From: Bryobacterales bacterium
GTDB lineage: Bacteria; Acidobacteriota; Terriglobia; Bryobacterales; Bryobacteraceae
DNA length: 64,000 bases
Assembly: GCA_019261985.1 (NCBI GenBank)
Contig: JAFAQY010000042.1
Location: 16,516 to 80,515, forward strand
Direction of reading: 5' to 3'
The position numbers and the translations under genes were made by a program. The stretch's first letter is position 1; every line of letters begins with the position of its first letter. The notes under the pieces were generated by a model. It was not told the origin of the DNA, searched no databases, and saw nothing but the letters and a program-made list of their open reading frames with translations. Of this stretch, positions 40,772 to 50,328 are shown piece after piece.

Positions 40772-42279
40772 GGAAACTCGACCACCTGTACGTCACCAGC
40801 CGTAGTCAGCTTCGCGTCGGCCTTTCCGTTATGAACCACATTAATCTTCCGCCCCGGCTTCTGCACGCCGCAGACGAACTCCGCCTGCCCTTTTCCCTTA
40901 ACGGTGAGTTTATTCGGATCTCGAATCATCAGCCGCACCGCTGTCCCGGAAGCGGGCTGAACCGTAAGCCGCATTGCTTCCGTCATGCAATCGACGCGAG
41001 TCAGCGTACCGCTGACCTTCTGCCCGTCCGGATCGTTCCACCACGCCTGCGCAGTCTCGCCGGGTTTCAAGCCGCCCATCCGCTGATTGGCGGCAAGCTC
41101 CGCCGAGTGAACCTCAGCCGCCGCGGAATCCTTGATGCGCTGAAGCTCCGCCGCGCGCTCCTCCGCGAGCCGCTTCTTCTCGCCAATCTCAAACGCCGCC
41201 CGTTCCTCTTCGAAATCGATGCGGGTCTTATGAATCCGTTCACGCTCGGTATCGTTAGCGGCGGCGCGCTCGGCCACCATCCATGACTTTTCCGCGTCCG
41301 CGTATTGGTCCGCCGCGGTTTGACTTTTCGCCAACTCTTGCCAGAGCTCAGAATTACGAGGCTCCAGGGTAGCCGCCGTCTTCAGTTCGTTGACTTTCGC
41401 GGCCGGCTCGGTTTCGAGTCCCGCGAGCTTGAGGTGGGGCTCAGCCCAACGAGGATTGGCTTTCGCCGCCAACTCCAGCGCCGGACGCGTTCCTTTCGCC
41501 AGCAACCCGCGCGGGCTGTCCGGCGGAAATTCTTTGCCCTGAGCCTTTAGCCCCGCGAAAAGCTCGTTCACCGCCGATTCAGGAACCTGCGCCTCAATGA
41601 AGTCGTGATTGGGGTTGATCGTCAATCCCGAAGCCGGGGCCGCCGCGAAAGTTCCGCCTTTGGCATAAGCATCCACGCGGCTTTCCAATTCGGCTTTGGA
41701 CAAATCGAAAGAGTTCTTGATTGCTATGGCTTCGTCCGCGCCCTGCTGAAGATTGTTCAAGTAGATGTGCAATCTGCCGGCGTAATCCGGCTGGGTAGCC
41801 AACATTTGCAACTTGATCCAAGCCCGCGATCGTTCTGCCGGAGGCGCTCCGATCGAAACTCTGGTCGCGTTTACCTGAATGGTAGAAAATAAATCGCACA
41901 GCGCATTTTCGGTCGCGTCGGGCATCCGTCCGGCATTATCTTCGAGAAACTTCCGCGTCAAAGCCCGAAGCCAATCCTGGGGCAGGGGTTTATCGGCCGT
42001 CCAAGCGGCCAGCGTCTCCGCGCCGCCCACTACAAACGGTTGCCGAAGCGCATAACCCGAGTACTCCCGCTGGTTTGCAAATAATACAAGCTTGATGGGC
42101 CAGACTAACTGCAGATCGTTCTTGCCAAGCTCGGTGGCCAGCACATGCCGGAGCTGCTCCAGTTCCATCAACCGGTCGCGCGCAGGCTTGTCCCCGGCAT
42201 CGCTGATTACGTGAAATGGCCCGGACTTGTACTCGGTCCAGTTCGCGCCGAAGACGGGCAGAACGGTAAGCCAGAACAA
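40768..42279 (-). CDS. Secreted peptidase-MA/TPR-like protein without a clear ATG
   Basis: About 503 residues if translation starts at the TTG at 42279, just after the tRNA-Ser gene. A signal-like segment LTVLPVFGA precedes WTEYKSGPFHVISDAGDKPARDR, which resembles the N-terminus of acidobacterial proteins related to DUF1570. There is no HExxH. The middle includes TPR-like helices (RWAEPHLKLAGLETEPAAKVNELKTAATLEPRNSELWQELAKS) and a long charged coiled-coil. The C-terminal part is beta-rich. Reading frames starting upstream would run into the tRNA gene. It precedes the MFS gene with an ATGA overlap. Confidence 0.65.
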   Translation of the reverse strand: MFWLTVLPVFGANWTEYKSGPFHVISDAGDKPARDRLMELEQLRHVLATELGKNDLQLVWPIKLVLFANQREYSGYALRQPFVVGGAETLAAWTADKPLPQDWLRALTRKFLEDNAGRMPDATENALCDLFSTIQVNATRVSIGAPPAERSRAWIKLQMLATQPDYAGRLHIYLNNLQQGADEAIAIKNSFDLSKAELESRVDAYAKGGTFAAAPASGLTINPNHDFIEAQVPESAVNELFAGLKAQGKEFPPDSPRGLLAKGTRPALELAAKANPRWAEPHLKLAGLETEPAAKVNELKTAATLEPRNSELWQELAKSQTAADQYADAEKSWMVAERAAANDTERERIHKTRIDFEEERAAFEIGEKKRLAEERAAELQRIKDSAAAEVHSAELAANQRMGGLKPGETAQAWWNDPDGQKVSGTLTRVDCMTEAMRLTVQPASGTAVRLMIRDPNKLTVKGKGQAEFVCGVQKPGRKINVVHNGKADAKLTTAGDVQVVEFP

Positions 42280-42285
42280 CAGGAT

Positions 42286-42380
<95 letters not shown>

Positions 42381-42723
42381 GTCGTTCGAACGCGGGATGC
42401 GTGGGTCAGACGGGTTCAACGAGGATAGTAACACATCCAGAAACGAAAATGCTCACCCGGAGGTGAGCATTTTTCGAACCCTGTATTAGGCAGGGTGATG
42501 TACATGGGAGAATCAGATTCGACGGCTTCGCAACCGCCAAAACCTGTGTGTGATTGGATATTAGGGCGTAGCAGGGTTTGAAGTCAAGGGAAAAACTCGG
42601 GCTGGCTCGCATGCGGTTAAATTGGTTTGCCCGAACGGGTTAGCGCGAACGAGTTTTTTCGCGCCCAAACGGGGGTTCTGTGGATAATTGCTCCGCCGAA
42701 AACCCGAAATCCCTCCAATTCAT
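42381..42723. other. Gene-free region with hairpin and short repeats
   Basis: No ORF of conviction. It contains the terminator-like hairpin at 42446-42473 and a second short hairpin ACCCTG-TATTAGG-CAGGGT (42478-42496). The remainder shows no RNA gene that I can support. Confidence 0.6.
42446..42473. terminator. Intrinsic terminator, possibly bidirectional
   Basis: AAAATGCTCACC-CGGA-GGTGAGCATTTT is a perfect 12-base stem with a 4-base loop, followed by T runs when read in either direction. It lies upstream of tRNA-Ser and downstream of the secA/DUF6599 genes on the minus strand, so it likely ends the secA transcript. Confidence 0.8.
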
Positions 42724-43713
42724 TCATTTTTCTAGTCTTAGAGTGATCATCATGTCCGAATCCGGTCCTTTCCACCCAAGCTTGCGGAGGACCACTCTGA
42801 AGCCCCCGAAAGCAATGCCCGCGACGAGGCAAAGCCCGAGCACGATTCCGGCCAACACCATGATGGTAAGGATCATTTTGGCGGAGTCGGTGACCGTGGG
42901 CCCGCCCAGCTGCTCGTTCCACATCAGGTTTATGTTGTAGGCGACTTGCGCCAGGAGGCGCTCTGCAGCATCGGCGTCGGGAGGTTGGACGATGACTGCC
43001 AGCAGCGGCCCCGCACGCTTGGCAATCGCGCCAGGCACCTTCTGGAAGTCGTTGTAGCGTTCCATGGCAATGGCCGGGGTCGGGTAGTTGTAAATAGCGA
43101 GGACCATCGGCCCTTTCGGGGTGGAATACGTTCCGAGCTGGGCTTCGGTGCCGAGGTGGAATGCCGCGACCGAGGGGGAGATCGCCGGTTGGAAGCGCTC
43201 CAAAGAAACTGGACCTACGACGTAGCGCTCCGAGTTCGGGATCAGGCCGTTCTTGGGCAGATCGTCTTTCAATACCGGGAGCGGTGAGTTCTCGTACCGT
43301 GGGAGATCGAGATAGAACGCCTCGAGGTCTTGTTGTACCGGTCGTGTGCCAGTTAATTGGAGAACATAGTTCCCTTGAAGATAAGCGGAGGGCGCTTCCG
43401 CCTTGTGGAATTCAAGAAATGCCAGCGCTCCCGTGGAGTCCTTGAATCGCCACGCGATGGCTTGGAAGTTCCCCTGGCCGCCTGCATAAGAGGCTTGCTC
43501 GGCTTCTTCGAAGCCGTATTCCTGAAATAAAGGCGCGTCGGCGGCCGCGACCGGCTTCGCGGAGTTCCGGTGGAATGGACCAATTTGCTCCGGGAAGATT
43601 GCGCCTCCGGCGCTAAGCGGGAATAAAACGCAGGCGACAAAAACCGATAGCCTGCCCCACTTACTGGCGTCTGCCGTCTGGCGTCTGGCCGCTATCGTTA
43701 CGCTCCGCAGCAT
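42724..43713 (-). CDS. DUF6599 family membrane protein
   Basis: The protein has 329 residues from ATG 43713. A signal or anchor sequence ([17 protein letters not shown]) precedes [37 protein letters not shown], which is the DUF6599 signature. One C-terminal membrane helix ([27 protein letters not shown]) ends near residue 315. Function is unknown. The start overlaps the end of secA by 16 bases, so translation is coupled. A longer in-frame ORF into secA is a shadow. Confidence 0.8.
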   Translation of the reverse strand: MLRSVTIAARRQTADASKWGRLSVFVACVLFPLSAGGAIFPEQIGPFHRNSAKPVAAADAPLFQEYGFEEAEQASYAGGQGNFQAIAWRFKDSTGALAFLEFHKAEAPSAYLQGNYVLQLTGTRPVQQDLEAFYLDLPRYENSPLPVLKDDLPKNGLIPNSERYVVGPVSLERFQPAISPSVAAFHLGTEAQLGTYSTPKGPMVLAIYNYPTPAIAMERYNDFQKVPGAIAKRAGPLLAVIVQPPDADAAERLLAQVAYNINLMWNEQLGGPTVTDSAKMILTIMVLAGIVLGLCLVAGIAFGGFRVVLRKLGWKGPDSDMMITLRLEK

Positions 43714-46616
43714 TTCTTGTACTTCTTTCCACTCCCGCAGGGGCAGGGGTCGTTGCGGCCGGCTTTCTTGGCGGCCAGTTTCGGCTGTTGCGGCGCCGAA
43801 GATTCGCCGCCCACGAATTGCAATTGATCGAGCTCTCTTTGCTTCTTCCGCTGGATATTGCTCGTAAGATCCATAACGGCCGACTGGGCAGCCTTGCTGA
43901 CGGGGGCTGGGGTTATGGTGGCGACGCCGACCGGTTCGGCTTGGCCTTCCTCTTCCGGCTCGTCCGCCCACAGATCCGGATACGGAATATTGGCGGGGAC
44001 TTCGCTCCCGGGCGCGGGCTCTTCGACGCGCTGCAAGAAGAACAGGTACCGGATGGTTTCGTCTTCAATCCGGTCCATCATGTCCTGGAAGAGCACAAAA
44101 GATTCCTTCTTGTACTCGATCAGCGGATCTTTCTGGCCGTAGCCGCGGAGGCCGATGCCTTCCTTGAGGTGGTCCATCGACAACAGATGGTCCTTCCACT
44201 GGTTGTCGATGACGTTCAGCATGATCATGCGCTCGGTTTCGCGCATTAATTCCGTGCCGATCATGTTTTCTTTTTCACCGTATTTATTGACTAATTGCTC
44301 GCGAATTTCCTCTTCCGCTTGACGGCGGTCCAAGTTCATCAGGCTTTCGGTACGCATTTTCACGCCGAATTGAGTCAAGATGTCGGATTCAAGCCCGGTC
44401 CAATCCCAGGTGCTGGTGTGGCCTTTTTCGGGCAGGCGGGCATCGACATAGGAAGCCACAATCCCCTCGATGATTTCGAGAACACGCGCCTTTTGATCCT
44501 GGCCTTCGAGCAGCGCGCGGCGCATGCCGTAGACGGCCTGGCGCTGCTTGTTCATTACGTCGTCGTATTCGAGGACGTGTTTGCGGGAGGCGAAGTTTTG
44601 CGCTTCTACGGCCTTTTGCGCGGCCGCGATGCGGCGGGTGATCATTTTGCTCTCGATCGGCACATCTTCTTCCATGCCGAGGCGCAGCATGAGATTCTGC
44701 ATCTTCGGCCCGCCGAAGATACGCATCAGGTCGTCTTGTAGCGATAGATAGAAGCGCGCGCTGCCGGGGTCGCCCTGGCGGCCGGCGCGGCCGCGAAGCT
44801 GGTTATCGATGCGGCGGGATTCGTGGCGCTCCGTGCCCAGAATGTGCAGGCCGCCGAGTTCCACTACTTCATCGTGCTCTTTGAGCGTTTCGGCTTTGAA
44901 GCGTTCGTAAACGCGTTCCCATTCCTCTCGCTCCGGCGTGCCGATAGCCGCGATTTGCAGGGAATCGGGGTCTTTGTTTTCCTTCCGCAGGCGCTCCTTA
45001 GCCATGAATTCCGGATGGCCGCCGAGCAGAATGTCGGTGCCGCGTCCGGCCATATTGGTCGAGACCGTGACCGCGGCTTTACGTCCGGCCTGGGCGACGA
45101 TGAACGCTTCGCGCTCGTGATTTTTGGCGTTCAAAACCTCGTGTCTGACGCCCATTTTCTTGAGAATTCCCGATAACCGCTCGGATTTCTCGACGGAAAC
45201 AGTGCCGACCAGAACCGGCTGGCCTTTCTCGTTCAGGGATTTGATTTCCTTGGCCGCATTGCGGAATTTCTCTTCTTCGGTGCGATAGACAATATCGGAG
45301 AACTCGTGCCGGCGCAGGGGCTTGTTGGTGGGAATAATGGTGACGTCGAGATTGTAGATTTTGTTCAACTCAGCCGCTTCCGTATCGGCGGTGCCGGTCA
45401 TACCCGCGAGCTTTTTGTACATGCGGAAGTAGTTTTGAAAGGTGATGGTGGCGAGCGTTTGGTTTTCGCGCTGGATGCGGACGCCTTCCTTGGCCTCGAT
45501 GGCCTGATGCAAACCATCCGACCAGCGTCGGCCGGGCATCAGGCGTCCTGTGAATTCGTCCACGATGATGACTTCTTCATCCTTAATAACGTAATCGCGA
45601 TCGCGGAGATAGAGCACGTGCGCCTTGAGGGCCTGTTGCACGTGGTGGTTCATCTCCATATTGATCGCTTCGTAGAGGTTGCCCAGGCCGAGGAGCTTTT
45701 CCACTTTGAGGACGCCCTCTTCGGTAAGCGCCACCGAGCGGTGCTTCTCTTCAACGGTGTAATCGCCGGTCATCCATTTTTGACCCGGCTCCTTGCCTTC
45801 GATTACTTCGCCGCGAATCAGGTTGGGGATGATGCGGTTCACGCGATAGTACTTGTCGGTGGACTCCTCGCTGGGGCCCGAAATAATAAGCGGCGTGCGG
45901 GCTTCGTCGATCAGGATGGAGTCGACTTCGTCCACAATGGCATAGTTGAATATCTTAAGTTGGGTGCCCCTGTTATCAGGCGCCTGTACAGAAATGTGCT
46001 CGATGTTTCGCTGGACGCAATCGGCCAGGCGGAATTTCATGTTGTCGCGGAGGTAGTCGAAGCCGTATTCGTTGTTGGTTCCGTAGGTGATATCGCAGCC
46101 GTAGCTTTCCCGGCGCTCGCTGTCGTCCAGATCGTGGACGATCACGCCGACGCTCATGCCGAGGGCTTTATAGATGCGGCCCATCCATTCCGAGTCGCGC
46201 TTGGCCAGATAATCGTTTACCGTGACGACATGGACCCCCTTCCGCGTAAGCGCATTCAGATACACGGGCAGCGTGGCGACGAGCGTTTTGCCTTCGCCGG
46301 TCTTCATTTCCGCGACCTTGCCGCGATGGAGCACGACGCCGCCGATGAGCTGGACGTCGAAGTGGCGCATATTGAGCATGCGGCGGCCGGCTTCGCGGAC
46401 GGTGGCGAAGGCGGGGATCAGAAGGTCTTCGAGCGAGGCGCCTTGATCGAGTTGCTCACGGAAAGTCACTGTTTGGGCGGCGAGCTCGGTGTCGGAGAGC
46501 GCTTGCATCTGCGGCTCGAGCTCGTTAATCGCAGCGATCATCGGCCGCATCGCCTTTACTTCGCGCTCATGCTTGGTGCCAAAGATTTTGGCGAGGATGG
46601 TTTCGAAAGTATTCAT
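43698..46616 (-). CDS. secA: Preprotein translocase ATPase SecA
   Basis: The protein has 972 residues, with an extended C-terminal region compared with Escherichia coli. Walker [47 protein letters not shown] and [25 protein letters not shown] are all present. The C-terminus carries the zinc site [13 protein letters not shown] that binds SecB and lipids. It drives protein export through SecYEG. It is followed by DUF6599, whose start codon lies inside its last codons. Upstream is a stretch of degenerate repeats. Confidence 0.98.
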   Translation of the reverse strand: MNTFETILAKIFGTKHEREVKAMRPMIAAINELEPQMQALSDTELAAQTVTFREQLDQGASLEDLLIPAFATVREAGRRMLNMRHFDVQLIGGVVLHRGKVAEMKTGEGKTLVATLPVYLNALTRKGVHVVTVNDYLAKRDSEWMGRIYKALGMSVGVIVHDLDDSERRESYGCDITYGTNNEYGFDYLRDNMKFRLADCVQRNIEHISVQAPDNRGTQLKIFNYAIVDEVDSILIDEARTPLIISGPSEESTDKYYRVNRIIPNLIRGEVIEGKEPGQKWMTGDYTVEEKHRSVALTEEGVLKVEKLLGLGNLYEAINMEMNHHVQQALKAHVLYLRDRDYVIKDEEVIIVDEFTGRLMPGRRWSDGLHQAIEAKEGVRIQRENQTLATITFQNYFRMYKKLAGMTGTADTEAAELNKIYNLDVTIIPTNKPLRRHEFSDIVYRTEEEKFRNAAKEIKSLNEKGQPVLVGTVSVEKSERLSGILKKMGVRHEVLNAKNHEREAFIVAQAGRKAAVTVSTNMAGRGTDILLGGHPEFMAKERLRKENKDPDSLQIAAIGTPEREEWERVYERFKAETLKEHDEVVELGGLHILGTERHESRRIDNQLRGRAGRQGDPGSARFYLSLQDDLMRIFGGPKMQNLMLRLGMEEDVPIESKMITRRIAAAQKAVEAQNFASRKHVLEYDDVMNKQRQAVYGMRRALLEGQDQKARVLEIIEGIVASYVDARLPEKGHTSTWDWTGLESDILTQFGVKMRTESLMNLDRRQAEEEIREQLVNKYGEKENMIGTELMRETERMIMLNVIDNQWKDHLLSMDHLKEGIGLRGYGQKDPLIEYKKESFVLFQDMMDRIEDETIRYLFFLQRVEEPAPGSEVPANIPYPDLWADEPEEEGQAEPVGVATITPAPVSKAAQSAVMDLTSNIQRKKQRELDQLQFVGGESSAPQQPKLAAKKAGRNDPCPCGSGKKYKKCCGA

Positions 46617-46622
46617 AAAGAG

Positions 46623-46735
46623 CCCTCAGCTATCAGCTTTCAGCTATCAGCTTGCACAGGTGGGTTATCAGCCGTCGGTTATCAGTTTTCAGTTTTCAAA
46701 TGCTGAACGCTGATCGCTGACGGCTGAAGCTAAAT
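46623..46735. repeat. Degenerate CAGC/GCTGA repeat cluster upstream of secA
   Basis: Short units such as CTATCAGCTTTCAGC and GCTGAACGCTGATCGCTGA recur. The arms TCAGCCGTC (46668-46676) and GACGGCTGA (46719-46727) are perfect inverted copies. The cluster fills the gap between secA and the hypothetical gene upstream. Confidence 0.65.
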
Positions 46736-46737
46736 CG

Positions 46738-47097
46738 TCAGCAGCGGAGCTGGGGCCGTTGTTGGGCGCGAAGGTTTGGCGGCGGGACCAACGGGTTCGT
46801 CACCATCCATAGCGAATGGCCGAGCGGGGTATCGGCAAGGGCGGCTGTGGAGAGGAACGCTTCGGGCGACGGGCGCCGTGCGCGGGCATGCGCCGACGGC
46901 GCTTCGGCCGCCGGAGCCACGAGTTGGAAAACAGAATGAATAAGACGAACCAGCGGATGCTGCGCCTTTGACTGCACACCGGGCTGCTTCGGCGATTGAG
47001 GCCCAGCCGCGATGATTGCCATGAGCGCCGACACCCCGAGGAGCGGGGCGAGGCCGGCGAGGACAGTGCGGCGGAGGCGCATGACTTCTAGCCGCAT
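46738..47097 (-). CDS. Hypothetical protein with one membrane segment
   Basis: Up to 119 residues from ATG 47097 (a start at 47082 is possible). An N-terminal hydrophobic helix (VLAGLAPLLGVSALMAIIAA) is followed by a Pro/Ala-rich, low-complexity region with no known domain. It lies next to a zone of gene decay, so it may be a residue of a larger gene. Coding is plausible but not certain. Confidence 0.4.
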   Translation of the reverse strand: MRLEVMRLRRTVLAGLAPLLGVSALMAIIAAGPQSPKQPGVQSKAQHPLVRLIHSVFQLVAPAAEAPSAHARARRPSPEAFLSTAALADTPLGHSLWMVTNPLVPPPNLRAQQRPQLRC

Positions 47098-47356
47098 CTT
47101 AGCATAAACAGGCGAAATTGACGCCTCTTCAGCCTGCAACGCACGATCCAGAGCGCGCCGCTGAAAAGCCCCGCTCGCTCTCGACCGGGGAGCTTGAAGA
47201 CGATCACCTGCGCGTACGCCGAGTAGAGGACCTCTTCGGAGCCGGGCGCTTCTGAAAGAACCACATCGCCCAACGTCGCGCCAGGTGCGCCCTTTTTGGT
47301 GAGCAGCCGGCGAGTAGATCGAGCGCTTGCGGACTCGGCTTTCGAATGGATTTCAT
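47098..47356 (-). pseudogene. Degenerate ORF, possibly sigma-factor N-terminus
   Basis: An ATG at 47354-47356 begins MKSIRKPSPQALDLLAG and overlaps the MOSC stop (ATGA). After a frameshift the frame reads LLTKKGAPGATLGDVVLSEAPGSEEVLYSAYAQVIVFKL. From memory of acidobacterial sigma-70-like proteins the opening is similar, but the match is loose. The second frame reaches a stop at 47088-47090. Confidence 0.3.
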
Positions 47357-47837
47357 GTGAGCAAAGTGATCGCGGCGCCCGGCGAGACGATGCCCGGTTT
47401 TATCACACAGGCATAGAACCCGCTAAGGCCCCACACTTCCGATGATGAATCGCCTCTCATGGCGCGAGCGTCGTAGATGGCCCCCTGGATTCCTTTTCCG
47501 TAGATGCTCAGCGTGTCGCAAGGAAATCGAAGCTCGCTCAATAGAATAATGGCGCTCCCGCATTGGAGTCGGTGACCTATGCGCAGCAACCGGCGATCAA
47601 GGCCGCTGGTGGTGATATTCTCGCCGAGGGCGCCGGGATAGACGGGGAATCCCACGGCCTTGATCTCGTCAAGGCCTTCGGAAGCCATCAACAGGATGGC
47701 CCGCTTGCGATCCCATGAAATTGGGGATGACGCCAGCCGTCGCCCACGATTCCGTTGAGTTTGACTTCGCCTCGCTCGATCGGATGATTCGGGACGCCGC
47801 CGGCTGAAATGCCGACCTGGACCACGATGCCAGTCAT
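47353..47837 (-). pseudogene. MOSC-domain gene with a one-base frameshift
   Basis: From ATG 47837: MTGIVVQVGISAGGVPNHPIERG, then VKLNGIVGDGWRHPQFHG. A missing base in the GGG run at 47712-47714 breaks the frame. The next frame continues with RKRAILLMASEGLDEIKAVGFPVYPGALGENITTSGLD and the MOSC cysteine in RFPCDTLS. The complete protein would be about 162 residues. The start codon overlaps the stop of the VOC gene (ATGA). MOSC domains transfer sulphur to cofactors. The lesion may be real or a sequence error. Confidence 0.7.
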
Positions 47838-48211
47838 GGCGTGTCGAGCTGCATCACTCCGGCCACATTGCCTTCAGTATCTTGGAAGTACGCGACAGTT
47901 ATTACCGTCGGAATGTGAAACTTCGAAGTTATGATTTTGCCTCCGTTGTTCTCGATTGCCCGCATTGTCGCATCCAGATCCGCCACGTTGATGGTGCATT
48001 CGAACCCGATCATCTTGCTGCCTGCTATTAGCTCGCGCCGCTCCTGAAGCAGGCCGCCCGTGGCCCGAACCCGCTCGTCTCCCGTGTCGATAAGGTAAAA
48101 GTTCGGCGGACCCCAGGGCTCGAAGATCCATCCAAAAACCTTCCGGTAGAAGTCGCGGGCGCGTGGCACATCGTCGGCGTTGATAGCAAATCGTCCTAAG
48201 TTGTTGGGCAT
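47834..48211 (-). CDS. VOC (glyoxalase/bleomycin-resistance) family protein
   Basis: The protein has 125 residues from ATG 48211: GRFAINADDVPRARDFYRKVFGW, then PPNFYLIDTGD, FECTINVADLDATMRAIENNGGKI and AYFQDTEGNVAGVMQLD. This is a single VOC domain pair with the usual betaalphabetabetabeta pattern. The metal-ligand positions seem partly retained (Glu in DTEGN). Substrate is unknown. The gene overlaps the frameshifted MOSC gene downstream and is divergent from a broken AraC gene. Confidence 0.8.
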   Translation of the reverse strand: MPNNLGRFAINADDVPRARDFYRKVFGWIFEPWGPPNFYLIDTGDERVRATGGLLQERRELIAGSKMIGFECTINVADLDATMRAIENNGGKIITSKFHIPTVITVAYFQDTEGNVAGVMQLDTP

Positions 48212-48265
48212 AGCGGCAGTATAGGCGAGGGCCCGCGGCCTCGGCTTGCGATAGATTGACATTTA

Positions 48266-49094
48266 ATGTCGCTTCCCCGCCAGTCGGTCTGGCCCATCAA
48301 ACTCACGGCCGAACAGGAGCCTTTCCTCGCAGTTCGATCGTTGGCCACGAATTATGCAAGCGGCTATGGGACCGAACTTCACCAACACCCGTGGCATCAA
48401 TTCCTTTACGCCGTGTCCGGAGCGATGACCGTAACCACCAAACAGTCTTCGTGGATAATCCCGACGGGCCGGGCAATATTCATTCCCGCCGGCTGCTCGC
48501 ATGCGATCCGAATGTGGGGCATGGTGAAAATGCGAACTTTATATTTTTCACCGGCCCTGAGCGGATTCGAAGCCGGCCAATCCCGCGCGGGACCCGATTG
48601 CCACCGCGAACCAGATTGTTGCGTAGTCGATGTCGCGCCTCTGCTACGGGAGCTCATCCTGCGGGCTATCGAGCGGAGCGGGCTTGATTCGTGAGTGGCG
48701 CGCGATGCGCGCATGATTGCCTTGCTGGAGGACGAGATCAGAGCAGCGATGGCTGACGCTGGGGATTCACCGTTGGTTTTGCCTATGCCCCGCGACCGAG
48801 CGAGCTTTGGTCTTGGCTCGCTCTGTTCTTGAGAATCCGTCGAGTGCCGATAAGGTGGATGATTTGGGCAGGCAGCATGGTGTCGCTCGCCGGACCCTGG
48901 AGCGGCATTTCCGTCAGGAAACCGGCATGAGTTTTGGGATGTGGTGACAGAAGGCGCGGCTGGTCTATTCGATCCGGCTGCTTGCGGGCGGGCACTCCGT
49001 TACGGACGCCGCGTTGGAGTGCGGGTACTCGGGCGTAAGTGCATTCATCGCGGCCTTCAACGGCACGTTCGGCTACACGCCGGGACAATTCTAG
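48266..49094 (+). pseudogene. AraC family regulator with two stops and a frameshift
   Basis: The first frame gives an AraC N-terminal cupin: ELHQHPWHQFLYAVSGAMTV, IIPTGRAIFIPAGCSHAIRMWG. An in-frame TGA at 48692-48694 interrupts it. The frame goes on with VARDARMIALLEDEIRAAM and a frameshift near 48795 leads to RALVLARSVLENPSSADKV and the helix-turn-helix ARRTLERHFRQETGMSF. A TGA at 48945-48947, probably in place of TGG, precedes the second helix (ALECGYSGVSAFIAAFNGTFGYTPGQF). It is divergent from the VOC-MOSC genes and probably once regulated them. Confidence 0.8.
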
Positions 49095-49121
49095 CTGACG
49101 CCGCCGATAATCTTCCGTTGG

Positions 49122-50198
49122 CTATATCGTGGAAAACCGATAAACCGTCGTAGTTCGATATTCAGCGCCGCGTTTCAGCAGGGTGGAAGGGAAACTTGGT
49201 TTATTCGGAGAGTCCGGGAAGTGTTGCGTCTCCATGCAAAACGCCGAGCGCCGGGTGTAAACCCGGCCCTTGCCTGCAAGCGTGCCGTCCAGAAAATTGC
49301 CGGTGTAAAACTGAAGACCCGGTTCCGTCGTAAGCACCTCGATCACGCGCCCGGATTTCGGGTCTAGAACTTTCGCCGCGGTTTCCAAGCCCGATCCCGA
49401 CCGGTTCAGCACCCAGTTGTGGTCGTACCCGTGTCCGAAGATCAACTGCTGGTCGTTTTGGTCAATGCGTTGGCCAATGGACGTGGCGGTTCGAAAATCG
49501 AAGGGCGTTGCCGCGACGCTCCTTAACTCTCCTGTCGGAATCAGGCCTTCATCCACTGGCGTGAACCAGTCGGCGTTGATAACAACCCGTTGCCCGAGGA
49601 TGTCGCCATCACCCGCCAGATTGAAATAAGTGTGGTTCGTCAGGTTTATAACCGTGTCTTTATCTGTCGTCGCGAAATATTCAATCATGAATTCGTTCGC
49701 ATCCGTCAGCGTGTATGTCACGGTCGCCCACAAATTGCCCGGGTACCCTTCTTCGCCATCCCTGCTGAGATAGCTCAGTTCCAGAGTCTGGGACGAAAGG
49801 GACCTTGCCGTCCAGACTCGCTTATCGAATCCGCGATTGCCTCCATGCAGGGAATTCTCGCCGTCGTTCTTCGCCAATGTATATTCCCCGCCATCGAGGG
49901 AGAACCGCGCTTTACCGATCCGATTCCCATAGCGTCCGATGATCGCGCCGAAGTAGGGCGGCGGCTTCAGATAGCTTTCGAGATCATTGAACCCCGCAAC
50001 GACGTCGCCCATTCTCCCCGAGCGGTCTGGAACTTTTAGCGACACTACGACGCCGCCATAGGTGGCGATCCGCGCCTCGGAGCCTTTCGAATTCGTCAGC
50101 GCATGGAGATCGACGGATTCACCGTCGCGAGTTTTGCCCCAGAAGATTTTCGGCGCTTTTGGAATTTCCACGGGCAAATGCTCAACTGTATCATCCAA
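49122..50198 (-). CDS. galM: Aldose 1-epimerase (galactose mutarotase)
   Basis: The protein has about 358 residues if it starts at the TTG at 50198. No ATG is in frame near the start, so the N-terminus is uncertain. The family blocks are FGAIIGRYGNRIGKARFSLDGGEY, NLTNHTYFNLAGDG (catalytic His) and EPGLQFYTGNFLDG (catalytic Glu near the end in ETQHFPDSPNK). It interconverts sugar anomers. A signal peptide is not visible. It is next to an unrelated 596-residue protein. Confidence 0.85.
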   Translation of the reverse strand: MDDTVEHLPVEIPKAPKIFWGKTRDGESVDLHALTNSKGSEARIATYGGVVVSLKVPDRSGRMGDVVAGFNDLESYLKPPPYFGAIIGRYGNRIGKARFSLDGGEYTLAKNDGENSLHGGNRGFDKRVWTARSLSSQTLELSYLSRDGEEGYPGNLWATVTYTLTDANEFMIEYFATTDKDTVINLTNHTYFNLAGDGDILGQRVVINADWFTPVDEGLIPTGELRSVAATPFDFRTATSIGQRIDQNDQQLIFGHGYDHNWVLNRSGSGLETAAKVLDPKSGRVIEVLTTEPGLQFYTGNFLDGTLAGKGRVYTRRSAFCMETQHFPDSPNKPSFPSTLLKRGAEYRTTTVYRFSTI

Positions 50199-50265
50199 AC
50201 CAAAAACCCAAATAGAGACGTCGCCCGCTACGCAGCCTCTTCATTCATGCGCATTCCCCGCGTCG

Positions 50266-50318
50266 GATGCCGGGGCTGAAGCCTGGGTTGCAGGCTGAAG
50301 CCTGCCCACGGCGGGCTG
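50266..50318. repeat. Dispersed palindrome (copy 5)
   Basis: GGGGCTGAAGCCTGGG and AGGCTGAAGCCTGCC followed by CGGCGGGCTGC in the gap upstream of galM. Confidence 0.65.
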
Positions 50319-50328
50319 CACACCAAGC

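Noticed and set aside
42381..42723. Possible tmRNA or SRP RNA near tRNA-Ser
   Set aside because: No ANDYALAA-like tag reading, no conserved SRP loop (GGAA-type apex with AGCA) could be found. Only short hairpins are present.
45306..46706. Plus-strand frame (466 residues) opposite secA
   Set aside because: SecA is certain on the other strand. This frame has no domain and runs beyond the secA start into repeats.
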